Shown: positions 10,410-21,471 of the stretch, in pieces
Position numbering within the stretch: position 1 is the stretch's first letter
Layout: every line of letters starts with the position of its first letter
Assembly: GCF_024679245.1 (NCBI RefSeq)
Contig: NC_090178.1
Location: 27,747,955 to 27,811,954, forward strand
Direction: 5' to 3'
DNA from: Pseudorasbora parva
Taxonomy: Eukaryota; Chordata; Actinopteri; Cypriniformes; Gobionidae
Length of the DNA: 64,000 nt
Notes under the pieces: model-generated
Told to the model about the DNA's origin: nothing
The model's database searches: none
Seen by the model: the letters and a program-made list of their open reading frames with translations, nothing else
Translations under genes and position numbers: made by a program

Positions 10410-12980
10410 TCAGGAGAGTACGTCTTTCTTTTGAGGATTCATTTGCAGTTGGTGGTCTGGTGGTGGCTGGCCTCTGATTGTCTGGAGGCACAGGAGCATG
10501 ATCACGGCCGTGTTTCTTAGGCATTTCCAGATCTGTTGCATGGCCTCGGTAGTGAAGTGGATGCCTCTGTCTGAGTTGATTCTCAGTGGCAATCTTGACA
10601 GGAAAAAGATGTGATTCATCAGGGGGTATGCCGTGGTCTGGGCGGTGTCGTTGGGTGCTGGTAGACACTCCACCCACTTGGTAAACTGGCACACCCCTGT
10701 GAGAAAGTACTTTTTGCCTTTTGTGGACCTGGGCAGGGGTTCTACACGGTCGATTTGTAGGTTTGGCCATGGGAACGTGATCCCTCTGTGTTGCAGTGGG
10801 GCTCTGTGGTTCGGGTTTGCTGGTTGGAACTGGCAGCGAACTAGCCATTCTCTAACATACTCTGCCGCATCTTGATGCATCCCAGGCCCATATGCCACCT
10901 GTTTCAGTGTGTCATACGTGGCTCTGGTGCCGTGGTGTCCAGCACATGGTGTGTTGTGGGCGTACATTAGCATCACCCCCCTTTGCGACCGTGGCATTAC
11001 AAGCCGTGGCGCTGTGTTGCCATCGGGTGCAAACCAGAGAATGGTGTCCAGAATACGCATCATGTGTCTGGAGTTATGTAGATGTCTGTGGCTAGAGTCA
11101 TCAATGAGCTCAGAGTCAGTGATAGGGTGGTTGGAGGGGTCTGAGAGGTGGTCAAGAATTGTCTTTATTGCAGTGTCAGAGGCTTGCGTATCCGCAATAT
11201 CGTTGTGTGAAAACTGCGGCGTTAGCGATAGCAGCTGCAAGGGAGGCATTGTAGCCGGTGTCGATCGCTTGCTGTGGGTTAGCACTGCAACAATGGGGCT
11301 GGATGTGGGGTTTGGGGGTGCCCACATGTCGCCGTGTGGTGTGTTTCTACTGATTGCATTGCACAGTGGTAGACTTTTGGTTGAGTTGTCTGCCCACAGT
11401 GCAGGGATACTGTTCGTTGTGATAATGTCATTCAGCTGTAAGTCATTCATGACCTGGGGGCAGAAGGCATCAGAGTCTTTGGATAGCTGAAATGTGCAAA
11501 GTAGCGAACTTGAACTTGGCTTTGGGGCTGAGGCTGTGTTGTCACAGTGTGCTGCAGGGGGTCCCGTGGCCTTTGTGACCTGGCAGTCTGGCTCTGTGGG
11601 AGTTCCCGTGACCTCTGTGACTTGACAGTCTTGCTCAGACGATGTGTGTGCCTGAAGGGGCAGAGGGTCACGCACTTGAGCCCAGACTTTCAGCTGTTTG
11701 AAGTCCAGTACGGGTTCGAAGCGGTCCAGCAGGTCTTTTCCGATGAGAAACGGATAAGTGTTCATAGGGGAGATATAGACTGGGTGTGTCAGCCTCATAG
11801 GTCCAATTGTCAGGTGGATGGAAGCTACGTGCTTGAGCTGGATGTCGTTTTGGCTATACGACTGCACATTTAGCTTACAAGTGTGAAGGTTAAGGGTGCG
11901 ATCTTGCCTCTGTGCTTCAAATCTGAGTCTTTCAAACAGTTGGGCGGATATAAGCGTGAGGTCGGAGCCAGTGTCAACTAGGGCTTCGAGCTTAAATTCC
12001 CTTTCCATAGTGATAGTCAGATAGAGTTTTCGAGCCATCCCCTTCTCGATTAGGTTTCCCAGGAGTCTTGGTGTGGGGACCTGTGTGTTGCTTGATAAGC
12101 CGTCTGGATATGTGTCAAGTGTCTCATTATGCGTGCAAATAATCAAAACAGCGCTTTCTGGTACGCTGGGCTGTCCCATGATGCTGTCTTGATTAGAGGC
12201 TGTTGCTGTCAGCTGTAGTGAGTGTGTGCTGCTGACATGTGGGGGTGCAACAGTTAGTACACTAGTCCGTGGTTGGGGAACAGTGTTCAGGGTGGATGAT
12301 TCAGTTGCAGGAAGGGCGGGAAGGTTGATTTCAGGTATCATGTCTAGTCGTGCTGTACCTGGTCCGTCCTTCTTGTCTTCCTTGTGAGGTTTCTGTCGGA
12401 GGAACTCTTTTAGGATCTTTATGAGCTCTGTAACTTCAGAAGCAGCTACACTTTCTTTGCCAGACGTGGGTTCAGGTCTGGGCCTACCATTGTCCCGTCG
12501 AGAGTGGCCTCTTCGCTGGCTTTCTGGGCGAGGCGGGTCCCAGGATCCTTCAGAGCGATCGCTCTGGTACCGTGGACGGTCGCCATTATGACCACGCTGC
12601 CCTCTGCTGGCTTGGAGTGGTTTGGACTCTCTGTTGACGGGTCGGTAACTGTGGTTCTGTTGGGCGCCCTCTAGGGTTAGCTCTGGGTGGTGTTCAGAGA
12701 CAGGGCAGATGGTGGGCTGTTTTACAGTCTTTTCAGAAATGGTTTTCTGTTTGACGTAAGCTTTGTGAGCCAAGTCTCTTAACTGTTGCGTGCCCATGCT
12801 GCGCGGGCACGCCAGCACCCCCAGGTGGTAACTGATGGTAGGGTGCAGGTTTCGGAGGAAAAGAGTTTTGAAGTTGATGTCCTCCTCCATGCCTGGGTCG
12901 TTACGTGCCCCGAAGTAGGCACGTCGCAGTCTGTTATAAAAGTTCTGTGAGGTCTCACGTCGAGCTTGCTTGAGGTCCAT
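10410..12980 (-). pseudogene. element D gag C-terminus, protease and partial integrase, RT missing
   Basis: An 856-codon minus frame. Residues ~1-110 finish the capsid (FYNRLRRAYFGARND, FKTLFLRNLHPTI). A basic Arg/Ser/Pro-rich part without an obvious CCHC knuckle follows. Residues ~330-430 are an aspartic protease with LVDTGSDLTLIS and a later FLIGKDLLDRF flap-like block. Then comes a Ser/Thr/Pro-rich linker, and from about residue 690 an integrase: zinc finger (CAGHHGTRATYDTLK...CQF), catalytic region near LQIDRVEPL and a second Asp in INSDRGIHFT. The RT and RNase H that should separate protease and integrase are absent. The integrase loses similarity after about residue 805. The frame also overlaps the gag frame boundary at 13021. 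Confidence 0.8.
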
Positions 12981-14190
12981 GGCAGTGATGAACCCCTGGT
13001 CTGACTCGGGGTCGGAGTACTCACGAATTAGAGCTTGTCGTAGATGCCAGTAGTCCGCTTTGATGGCCTCTGGTTGTCGATCCAGAAAGCTGCGTTACGT
13101 CACGATTAGACGTGGCCCTGAGCAGGTACAGTCTGTCCCAGTTGTTCGCGTGAGCGACAGTTTGCAAGTAAAAGTCTATGTCTTTTAAGTATGCGTGGAC
13201 GTCGTGTCCTCCTGCCGGGTCTGGGCTGAAGGTAGGAATATTTCTGGCCAGCTTGTCAAGGTTCTTTGAAGCTTCGTGGCTGTTGACCTTGACTCCCTGG
13301 AAGGGCGTCCTTTCCTCTGCTGCTGACGGGGATTCGTGGAGACTGGCGGGTGCTCTTTTAAACAGGGGGCTGTCATTCCCCTTCGTAGCTCTTGCTTCGT
13401 GGCTAAAATGTGCGGAGTAACTGGTCAGGGGAAACTCTGTGTTGTGTGTTTCCCCCTTCCGGTAACGTTGCACTATATATGATTGTCTCAGTTCTCTTTG
13501 CACCATGTCAAGTTCATTTTTGAGCTCGTGTCTTTGCTGGATGAGCTCGTCGATCTCGGCTTGTGCCGACTGCAAATGTTTTGCATAGACTTTAGCTTTA
13601 ATGTCTCTGTCTTTAAGTTCATCAGTGGCTCTGTCCAGGAGGGATTCGCCACGCCGAAGCTGTTCGTCGAGGTGTTTCCTGGCGTCTTTCCCTGACTGTA
13701 CTCGTCGGTCGGTGTCACGACGGAGCTCCTCCAGGGTCTTTTGAAGTCTTTCTATTTTTTTTCTTTGTTCTTTGTCTGTTTCGTCGTCTTTCTCTGTGTC
13801 CAGAAGCTGATCTAGACGAAGCTGGGTGAGGGCTTGGTCTCTCCGGGCCTCCTTGGCTTGAAGCTTTAGCGTTGCTGCCTCCTGTTCCAGGTTGTCGTAG
13901 CTCCCTTCGCTTAGACGTGCCTGTGCGATGAGGACGTGGGCGAGGCTTCCGAGGATCTTGGCCACTTCCTTGTTGGAGTAGCTGTACGTGGGGTCGTGTG
14001 TCATCAGCTGGTCTAGCTCGGTGTCCAGTTGCTCCTGGCTCGGCTGCCCCAGACTTCCTTGACTGGTGGCCGTTAGCGCTTCCAGCCATGTCGTTAGGCG
14101 ATCCCACGGGACGGCGGAACTGGGTGCACGGAACATTACTGCGGACGAGAGAAACACAGCACACACACACACACACAGAGAGAGAGCCAA
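12981..14190 (-). pseudogene. element D gag N-terminal part, coiled-coil rich
   Basis: A minus frame from 14190 to 13021. The codons before 14136 are a translated CA repeat, so the likelier start is the Met at 14136 (MFRAPSSAVPWDRL). Residues ~90-230 are dense in Glu, Lys, Arg, Gln and Leu in heptad-like order (KKIERLQKTLEELRRDTD, LDEQLRRGESLLDRATDEL), a strong coiled-coil signature. Later come NIPTFSPDPAGGHDVHAYLK and FYLQTVAHANNWDRLYLLRA, typical of the start of a gypsy capsid. Near 13090 the frame shifts and the capsid similarity continues in the frame that becomes 12980-10410. Gag was therefore one frame and is now broken. Confidence 0.78.
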
Positions 14191-14739
14191 TGCAAGCTTG
14201 TTCTAAGCTGACGAGCTATCGTACGGATAGCTGGGAATTTTGGCTAACTGATGTAGACAGTTAGATAATTAGACAATTTAGACAATTAGGTGGGCGGTAG
14301 CCCTGGGGGGTCACTTGGTGAACTGCTGCTCGGTCGTCCCGGGACTATCTAATTCTCCTTGGGGTCTCTTGGTGAACTGAAAGAAACACAATCGTGATAG
14401 TCCAACAGTGAGGATAGGAAAGAGCACAGGGGAAACAAACACAAGATGAATTGGTCTGTAATGAAAGGAATGTCAGCGTGCTCGCCGGGAGTGTTAGGGA
14501 AAATTAATAGGCCTAATGCTCAAGAGATACTAAAATTCGGCTTGTACTATGGGTTATCCCATTTAGCTCATCCGGGGTGAATTGAGGTCGCTTAAGTGGA
14601 AGATTAAATATCAAGAGCAATTTAGAAAAAGGCAAAAGTTTCTGTCAAGTAATGATAAAACAAACAGCACTTTTGATACCGTTTGTAATTACCAGACTGA
14701 GCTTTATTCCCAATGGGAGGGGAAAAGAAAAACTTTTGC

Positions 14740-14930
14740 AGAGAAAAAAAAATAAAAAATAAATAATAATTAAAAATAATAATAATAATAATTTTTAATA
14801 AAAAAATTTCAATTAAAATTAAAAATTAAAATTAAAATTAAAAATTGAAAATAAAAAATTAAAATTAAAAATAAAATTATAAATAAAATAAAATAAAATA
14901 AAATAATTAGAAGCTCAACTTAATTCAAAT
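14740..14930. repeat. AT-rich low-complexity tract
   Basis: Almost pure A/T built from AAAAT, AATAAT and AAATTAAA steps. It lies in the leader of element D just upstream of gag. Confidence 0.85.
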
Positions 14931-15455
14931 TAAATTCAAAGCAAGTTTAAATGAAATTTAAATAAGCCTGTAAGGAAAATCAAATAAAAGAAAGCCAATC
15001 AAAAATCCTATCCTATAACGATTAATCTCTAAGTGGGAGTTATCCAAATAAAAGAATTAATCAGGAAGGGCGTAGGGATTTAGTGTTGCGCTGACTTAAC
15101 AGGGTATAGCCACACGGTGGCGTCCTTCCTTCCAATTGGACTGTCTGTGACTTAAACCTAATTTCACTTTGAGTTAGAGGAAGTTATGTTTCTTTTTTAA
15201 ACTTCAAATTCGAATAAGGGTGTTTAATCAGCGAGAAAGGAGACTTGGTTGTTGCTAGAAAAATTGTATAAATGAAACTGTGTACAACAGTAAGCAATAA
15301 ACAATTTATAGGCTCAAACTTATTTTGTTAAGGCAGAATCAAATAACGGAGAGTGAAACTATCCGAATTTATCCACACGATGGCGCTGTTGCGCCCGCCC
15401 TAGACTAGAGTTAGTTAGGCGGAAATGCTCACCAGATGGCTTTGTCTGGTTTTAG

Positions 15456-15560
15456 AGTCGCCCTCAGGCGTTCTGCAAGCGGCGTTGCAATTTTTGAGTT
15501 GCCCTGGCGTTCTGCAAGCGGCGTTGCAATTCTTGAGTCGCCGTTTGGCGTTTTGCACTC
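15456..15560. repeat. about 2.5 copies of a 45-50-bp direct repeat in element D leader
   Basis: The motif GGCGTTCTGCAAGCGGCG TTGCAATT with a following GAGT-G-C-GCC is seen twice, and a third, diverged GGCGTTTTGCA follows. This is a small GC-rich repeat cluster. Confidence 0.65.
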
Positions 15561-16060
15561 ACTAAAAAAAAAATTACTCTGGTGCCCTAGATGCACGAGC
15601 AACAAAAACGGGTGAAAACAGGAATTTTCCGTCTGCCTATTCACGCATTTTACATGGACTCCAATAGACATTTATCAATATGGCTGACGGTTTTCAGCAT
15701 CTTTGATTCAAATGTTTTAGGTCTCAGGTCTTTGGTTAGCTAAGCCAGACTTAAACCAGGAGTTATCGTTTATCTTAACGATATAATAATTATTCTTAGG
15801 CCTATTATATTGTACAGGAGAGTCTCGCCCTGTCCCAATCTTCCGCAATGATAGAAACTTTCCGTAGTTCAGATCAAGCGGGATACCGCAACGTACGTGT
15901 CTACAGACTACATCAAAATCTCATTATTTTGATGGAACACATAATATATTGCTCGAGTCAAATGTATGGGTTTCCTACAATACATTTGTTTGGAAATCAC
16001 GCGGATAAACCCTATTGCGCATACGGCTGCAGAGTTTTTCGGAGATCACGCGGATTTTCG

Positions 16061-16384
16061 TACCGTTCATATTTTCATTAATATAATCCGGCTACTTCAA
16101 CATTTCTCAGCATCTGTTTATGCTTGGGTTCGCTTTGCGCGTACCGTTCATATTTTCATTAATATAATCCGGCTACGTCAACATTTCTCAGCATCTGTTT
16201 ATGCTTGGGTTCGCTTTGCGCGTACCGTTCATATTTTCTTTAATATAATCCGGCTACGTCAACATTTCTCAGGATCTGTTCATGCTTGGGTTCGCTTTGC
16301 GCGTACCGTTCATATTTTCTTTAATATAATCCGGCTACGTCAACATTTCTCAGCATCTGTTTATGCTTGGGTTCGCTTTACGCG
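16061..16384. repeat. four tandem 81-bp repeats in element D leader
   Basis: Units start at 16061, 16142, 16223 and 16304, each beginning TACCGTTCATATTTTC and ending CTTTGCGCG or close to it. They differ at only a few positions. Because 81 is a multiple of 3, an open frame runs through all of them, but its product is just a repeated 27-residue block. Confidence 0.92.
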
Positions 16385-16544
16385 GTACCTCACAATTCAC
16401 AAAACAACACCAAAACAAAAACGAAACAAAAACGCGCGTGCAGGTTATTAATACCCCAAAAATACACAATGAATAGAATATGAATATCATTCACACAGAC
16501 ACAAACGTTTGACACTTGCCCGATAAATTCTCCACCATAAAATA

Positions 16545-18353
16545 TGTAACAACAATGACTTATGAGTTTAATGTCTCGGGGAATAATTAACTCAAAAGGG
16601 ATTTAATATTCAATATTCATGAATTTATGAATATAATTTGCCAGTTGTTCATTACGTATTAAAATTTTCCGATAGGGAAAATTGTTTAATTAAATACAAG
16701 TAACCCTTTATGAAATTGCTTGAAATTATCCTACTAAGTTTGTCCTGCAAATTAGTTATAGACTTTTCAAATCAATTCTCAATAAGGGATTACTGCTTTA
16801 CGAGCGCATAAGAAACATTAACTTTACTGATCAGGATAAGTTCAATATTTCTAATGGTCATACAGTTTACTTTACTAACATAGTAGCATAAGCAGTTAGG
16901 TAACGTTAGATCGCAAGTTTCATTGACTTTGTGTATGTGGCAGAATAACAGATTCAACTCATTAAATGTCTTTTGGAGGTTTAATAAACACAGACTAAAA
17001 ATAACACTACAATTCACACAGAAAGTACATACTAAATATGCATCAAGAGAGTAGAAGTATAGATATTAACGAAAAAATACATAAAAGAGAATAATGAATA
17101 GACTGAAGTTAGAGAGAGATAAAAGAGAGAGATGAGAGAGAGAGAGAGACAAAGAGAGTGGGGGGGGGGGGTAAGAAGCAGCTTTCCTTCAGTTCATCAA
17201 ATACGACCTTCACGGAGTTAACTTGTCCCAACGGGAAAGTAACACACCCTCTTTACAGCAGTAAGAATAAGAATAAGAATACTTGCATTCTTTTTGGTTT
17301 CGTTTTGGCTTCTCGCTTGTGTGCTGCGTGTTCCTGCGTGTTCGGTGGGTTTTTCCGAGGTCGGGAGGAAAGCAGCTTTTCTCTAGCGGCGCCTCGTGTT
17401 CTCCTTCTGAAGAAGAATGCCCTTGTGGCTAGTAAGTTGATGACTCAGTAGGGAAGCGAGGAGAACAGGATTGTTGAAGATCGGATTGTAGAAGAGAAGA
17501 TTTTTGGAAGAGCTGAGGCCTGTTGGCCCCATAGTGTGGTGGGCCTCGGTTTCTGGTCCCACACAGCACATGGCTCGGTGTCTGGAGCCCCTCCCTGCTT
17601 GGGAGGGGGGGGGCCTGGTGGTTCAGCCAGGGAGAGAAGACGAGAGCATTTCGGAAGAGACTTTCAGAAGAAGAGTGCGAAGGTAAGAGATTTTCAGAGA
17701 AGAGACCGGGAGGGCATCCGAGGTCCTCCTTTTATGGTCTGGGCGTAGTCCCACCCTCCAGGGTTAGACTTAACCAATGAGATTGTTGGGATTTCCAGGC
17801 AGGAAATTCCTCAGAAGATTTTATGGCCCTTTGTTTGAAAGTTCGACTCAGTGGGTCTCTGAGTCTTCATACTATAATTAATGCAACAAACACACACTGC
17901 ATTTTCTGAATAAGTGATATACATGGAAGTGTAAGTCGTAAAGTGAGCATTAATTTGATAGGAGACATGACATATATGAGGTTATCTGAAATAGTACTTT
18001 GTTAAGACAAAGACAAAAAGATGCAAAATACCATACAGAATAAACATTTTACAAGACAGTTATGTGTTTACATATAATGTCCTGGGGTGCATGTTCATTT
18101 ATAGATGGTTTGTCTATAATTTGAGGCAAAAGCTCTGTGTCTTAAACTCTTTGTGTATAAGACACTCTTCCTGCACTTTTCTGTGGCCAAATTCTTTTGA
18201 GCCATAAAACATCTTATCAGATGGTTTCCAGGGTAACGAAGAATCTTTCTATGTTGTGTTGGGGGAAGGTCTGTCAGTAAGCACAACGCTTTCAAAAACA
18301 TATTTGTTAAATGTAACTGGCGATTGTGTGTTTGATTCGCCTGAGTCGCTACA
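16545..18353 (-). repeat. 5' LTR of element D
   Basis: 1809 bp, the same ends as 7891-9704. It is read on the minus strand from TGTAGCGAC at 18353 to GTTGTTACA at 16545. Differences from the other LTR include G-run length near 17160 and 17603 and a small indel near 18158. Confidence 0.88.
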
Positions 18354-18357
18354 TTCT

Positions 18358-20601
18358 GTACTCCTACGATTTTTCTCACAGGTTGGCATACCTCGGGAAG
18401 TGCTTACAGATCAGGGCCCAAACTTTATGAGTCACACATTACAAAAAGTATATCAATTAATGGGCATAGAGAGAGTGCGAACCACCCCCTACCACCCTCA
18501 GACAGATGGTCTGGTAGAACGCTTTAATCAGACCTTGAAATCCATGCTGAGGAAGTATGTTTCTGACACTGGCAAGGACTGGGACAAGTGGCTTCCATTC
18601 CTCCTCTTTGCATATAGGGAGGTGCCTCAGGCATCAACAGGTTTCTCACCATTTGAACTGCTGTATGCTCACCAGGTCAGAGGGCCCCTGGATGTACTGA
18701 GAGAGAGCTGGGAGGTCACTGATAAACCAGGCAAGAAAAACATTCTCTCTTATGTGTTAAAGATGAGAGAACATCTGCAGAAGACAACAGCCCTTGCACG
18801 AGAAAACCTTCGGCAGTCTCAAGCACGCCAAAAAGAGTGGTACGACCGAACAGCCAGATCCCGTACTTTTGAGCCAGGTGAGAAGGTCTTGTTACTATTA
18901 CCAACCAGTGAGCATAAACTGTTGGCTAAGTGGCAGGGCCCCTACCAAATAAAGCGAAAAGTGGGTCCTGCGACATATGAGATTGAGATCCCATCCAGGA
19001 CCCAACCCTTGCAAATCTTTCATGTCAACATGTTAAAGAAGTGGTATGCTCGTTCCACATCACCAGACCCTTCATCTGAGGAAGTCACTGGAGTATCCAC
19101 AACCTTGTTTGTGAGATCGGTGGAGGGAGAGGAGGAAATAGAGGAACAATATCTGCCAGGTCGTCAGGGCAACCGTCAGCTGAACCTTGAGCACCTGGAA
19201 GATGAGCAAATGCAAGAACTTCTACAATGCCTGCCTGCACAACTCTTTATGGAGACACCCGGTAGAACAGGCGTTATCCAGCATCACATCACTCTCAAAG
19301 ACACCAAACCCATTCGGCAGCCAGTATACCGGGTCCCAGAGAGACTTCTGCCAGTTATGAAGGAAGAGTTGGAGACCATGCACAGTCTCGGTGTAATTGA
19401 GCCTTCAACCAGTGATTGGAGCAATCCCATTGTTCTAGTGCCGAAGAAGGATGGCAGTCTTCGCTTCTGTCTGGATTTCCGCAAGCTCAATAGTCTGAGC
19501 AAATTTGACCCGTATCCCATGCCAAGGGTAGATGAGATAGTGGAGAGTCTTGGAAGAGCAAGGTATCTCACCACACTTGATCTCTGCAAGGGATATTGGC
19601 AGGTCCCACTCAGTCCAGAGAGTAAAGAGATGACTGCATTTAAAACACCCTTTGGACATTTTCAGTTCTGTGTCCTTCCTTTTGGGCTTCATGGAGCTCC
19701 CGCTACTTTCCAAAGGATGATGGACCAGTTACTCATTGGGACTGAGAAGTTTGCTGCCGCTTACTTAGATGACATTATCATCTATAGCCAAACTTGGCAG
19801 GAGCATATGGATCATTTGAAAGATGTGCTACTAAGGATTAAGAATGCTGGTCTAACCATCCGCCCAGACAAATGCACCCTAGCCAGAGCAGAGACACAAT
19901 ACCTAGGGTATGTGCTGGGACATGGAGTAATACGTCCACAAGTGGGAAAAGTGGAGGCCATCAAGAATGCAGAACGACCGGTGACCAAAAAACAGGTCCG
20001 TTCTTTCCTTGGACTTGTGGGGTGGTACAGGCATTTCATCCCCAACTTCTCTGAACGAGCCTTTAACCTAACTGATTTAACTAAAAAAGACAAGTCGAAT
20101 AAAGTTAACTGGACGCAGGACTGTGAGAAGGCTTTCCAAGACCTAAAGGACTCCTTATGCACAGAGCCTGTTTTACAAAGTCTAGACTTTGAAAAGACTT
20201 TCACTGTGCAGACTGATGCGTCTGACCATGGCATTGGGGCTGTACTACTTCAGGAAGGTCAAGGGCAACTACAACCAATTGCCTACATCAGCAGAAAGCT
20301 CCTTCCCCGTGAATCCAGGTATTCTACGGTTGAGAAGGAGTGTCTAGCAATTAAATGGGCATTGGACTCTTTAAGATATTACCTGGTGGGACGCAAATTC
20401 AAACTTGAGACTGATCACAGGGCATTGGCCTGGTTAGGTCAGATGAGGGACACAAATGCCCGTATCACCAGATGGTTTTTAGCCATCCAGCCATTTGACT
20501 TTGAAATTGTGTATAAAGCTGGGTTACAGAATTGTACAGCTGATTACCTCTCTAGGACACCTCAGGTGACTGAAGAAGGGGGGAGAAATGTCACAGGTTA
20601 A
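18358..20601 (+). pseudogene. element C integrase C-terminal half, RT and RNase H
   Basis: This continues the element C polyprotein in phase after element D. Integrase: second catalytic Asp in LTDQGPNFMS (~18400), third acidic residue in DGLVERFNQT (~18510), then a C-terminal domain with GEKVLLLLPTSEHKL. After a linker comes the RT (from ~19310): IVLVPKKDGSLRFCLDFRKL, LTTLDLCKGYWQVPL, FGLHGAPATFQRMMD and the active site YLDDIIIYS (~19762), then the connection block SFLGLVGWYRHFIPNFS. RNase H follows: VQTDASDHGIGAVL (~20209), EKECLAIKWAL, ETDHRALAWL. The frame stops at 20599-20601, just past the LTR start at 20589. No internal stop is present in this half. Confidence 0.88.
20573..20588 (+). 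promoter_or_regulatory. polypurine tract of element C
   Basis: GAAGAAGGGGGGAGAAA directly precedes the 3' LTR start TGTCACAGG at 20589. Confidence 0.8.
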
Positions 20602-21466
20602 CCTGTTGACCATATAAAGTTGGACTTGCAAACATTCACCCATTTCACTTGTACTATGCATTGCCGGCAATATTTACATCTGTGTACACATTAGGAAGGT
20701 GTTATGGAGTTTTTGTTTTGTTCAGTCTAAAATTTGTTTCTGCTGTGTTTTGTTCTAGTTTTCAATTTGTATAGTTTCTTAAGTTTTTCATTATGTATCT
20801 ACATAACAAAATGCCAGAACACAATATCTCATGTTATAATTACCTTTTATTTACCCTACAATATTTTTACAAACCTTGTTGCAGTTAAACTTCCCGGTTC
20901 ACCAATACACGTTGTACAATCAAACCTTTTGTTTAGGTCAAACTGTCTTTTAAAGCTGCAGCCACATCACTTCCCGTGGAAGCTGCCATTTTGGTGTGAT
21001 GTCAGAAGGGTAGGATTTGGGAATAGATGTTTTGCCCTTTAATTGGATGTTAAACTCCTTAATGGCTGCTGTATACGCGGTTTGGTAGATTGTCATGGTA
21101 AAATGGGTAACTACAGTATTTAATTGTATTGTTGCAAACATTTAAATTTGTTTTTATTACTTGGTATACCCTGTAGGTGGGGCTTCAGCCTATAAATAGG
21201 CTTGCTGATTGAGAGGATTTCAGTTCTGATTATGGACTCAGTGGAAGCACATACTGAGCAGTGGTGCAAACTTGGGCCTTTTGGTGTAGCCAGATTAGCA
21301 CATTGTTGCTGTTTTGTTTTCTTTTTGTACAGTTTTTATTTATTCTTGTTTTCTCCTGCACTGTAAATATTTTTGCACCTTCCAATAAAACACCCTTTTT
21401 GGATTTCGCAACTTTTTGTACAGCACGTCATTTCCTTTTCCACTCCAACTGGTTGGCCTCCCTACA
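20589..21466 (+). repeat. 3' LTR of element C
   Basis: 878 bp matching 4778-5655 almost throughout. It is followed at once by CGTAC (21467-21471), the second copy of the target duplication, and then by element A coding sequence. Confidence 0.9.
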
Positions 21467-21471
21467 CGTAC

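Larger units (their letters stand above)
14191..16544 (-). other. long 5' leader of element D
   Basis: 2.35 kb between the 5' LTR and gag with no convincing gene. It contains an AT-only stretch (about 14740-14930), short direct repeats near 15456-15560 and four 81-bp repeats (16061-16384). Next to the LTR the minus strand reads TGGTGGAGAAT at 16536-16526, a possible primer site whose tRNA I do not recognise. Confidence 0.55.
7891..18353 (-). mobile_element. gypsy-like LTR element D, RT-less deletion derivative inside element C
   Basis: 10.5 kb, bounded by LTRs 7891-9704 (3') and 16545-18353 (5') with the 4-bp duplication TTCT (7887-7890 and 18354-18357). Orientation is set by a polypurine tract next to the 7891-9704 LTR and by minus-strand gag and pol frames. 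Coding consists of a coiled-coil gag, a protease and part of an integrase. No RT or RNase H motifs were found between protease and integrase, so the copy cannot be autonomous. It has a very long leader with AT-rich and tandem-repeat sections. By eye the two LTRs differ at about ten positions plus a few indels. Confidence 0.88.
4778..21466 (+). mobile_element. Gmr1-type LTR retrotransposon C (IN before RT), carrying element D
   Basis: The element is bounded by two near-identical 878-bp LTRs (4778-5655 and 20589-21466, TGTCAC...CTACA) and the 5-bp duplication CGTAC (4773-4777 and 21467-21471). It has a Leu-tRNA-type primer site and a polypurine tract. The coding order is gag, protease, integrase, RT, RNase H. 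This copia-like order in a Ty3/gypsy element is the defining trait of the Gmr1 group known from fish and other deuterostomes. Element D (7891-18353) interrupts the integrase core. Without D the element would be about 6.2 kb. Confidence 0.88.

Noticed and set aside
10288..10848. 186-codon minus frame overlapping the D integrase
   Set aside because: Its first two thirds are an out-of-frame shadow of the integrase. The Pro/Ser-rich tail has no recognisable domain.
15966..16451. 161-codon frame in the leader of element D
   Set aside because: It is the translation of four 81-bp tandem repeats and lies opposite to the element's coding strand.
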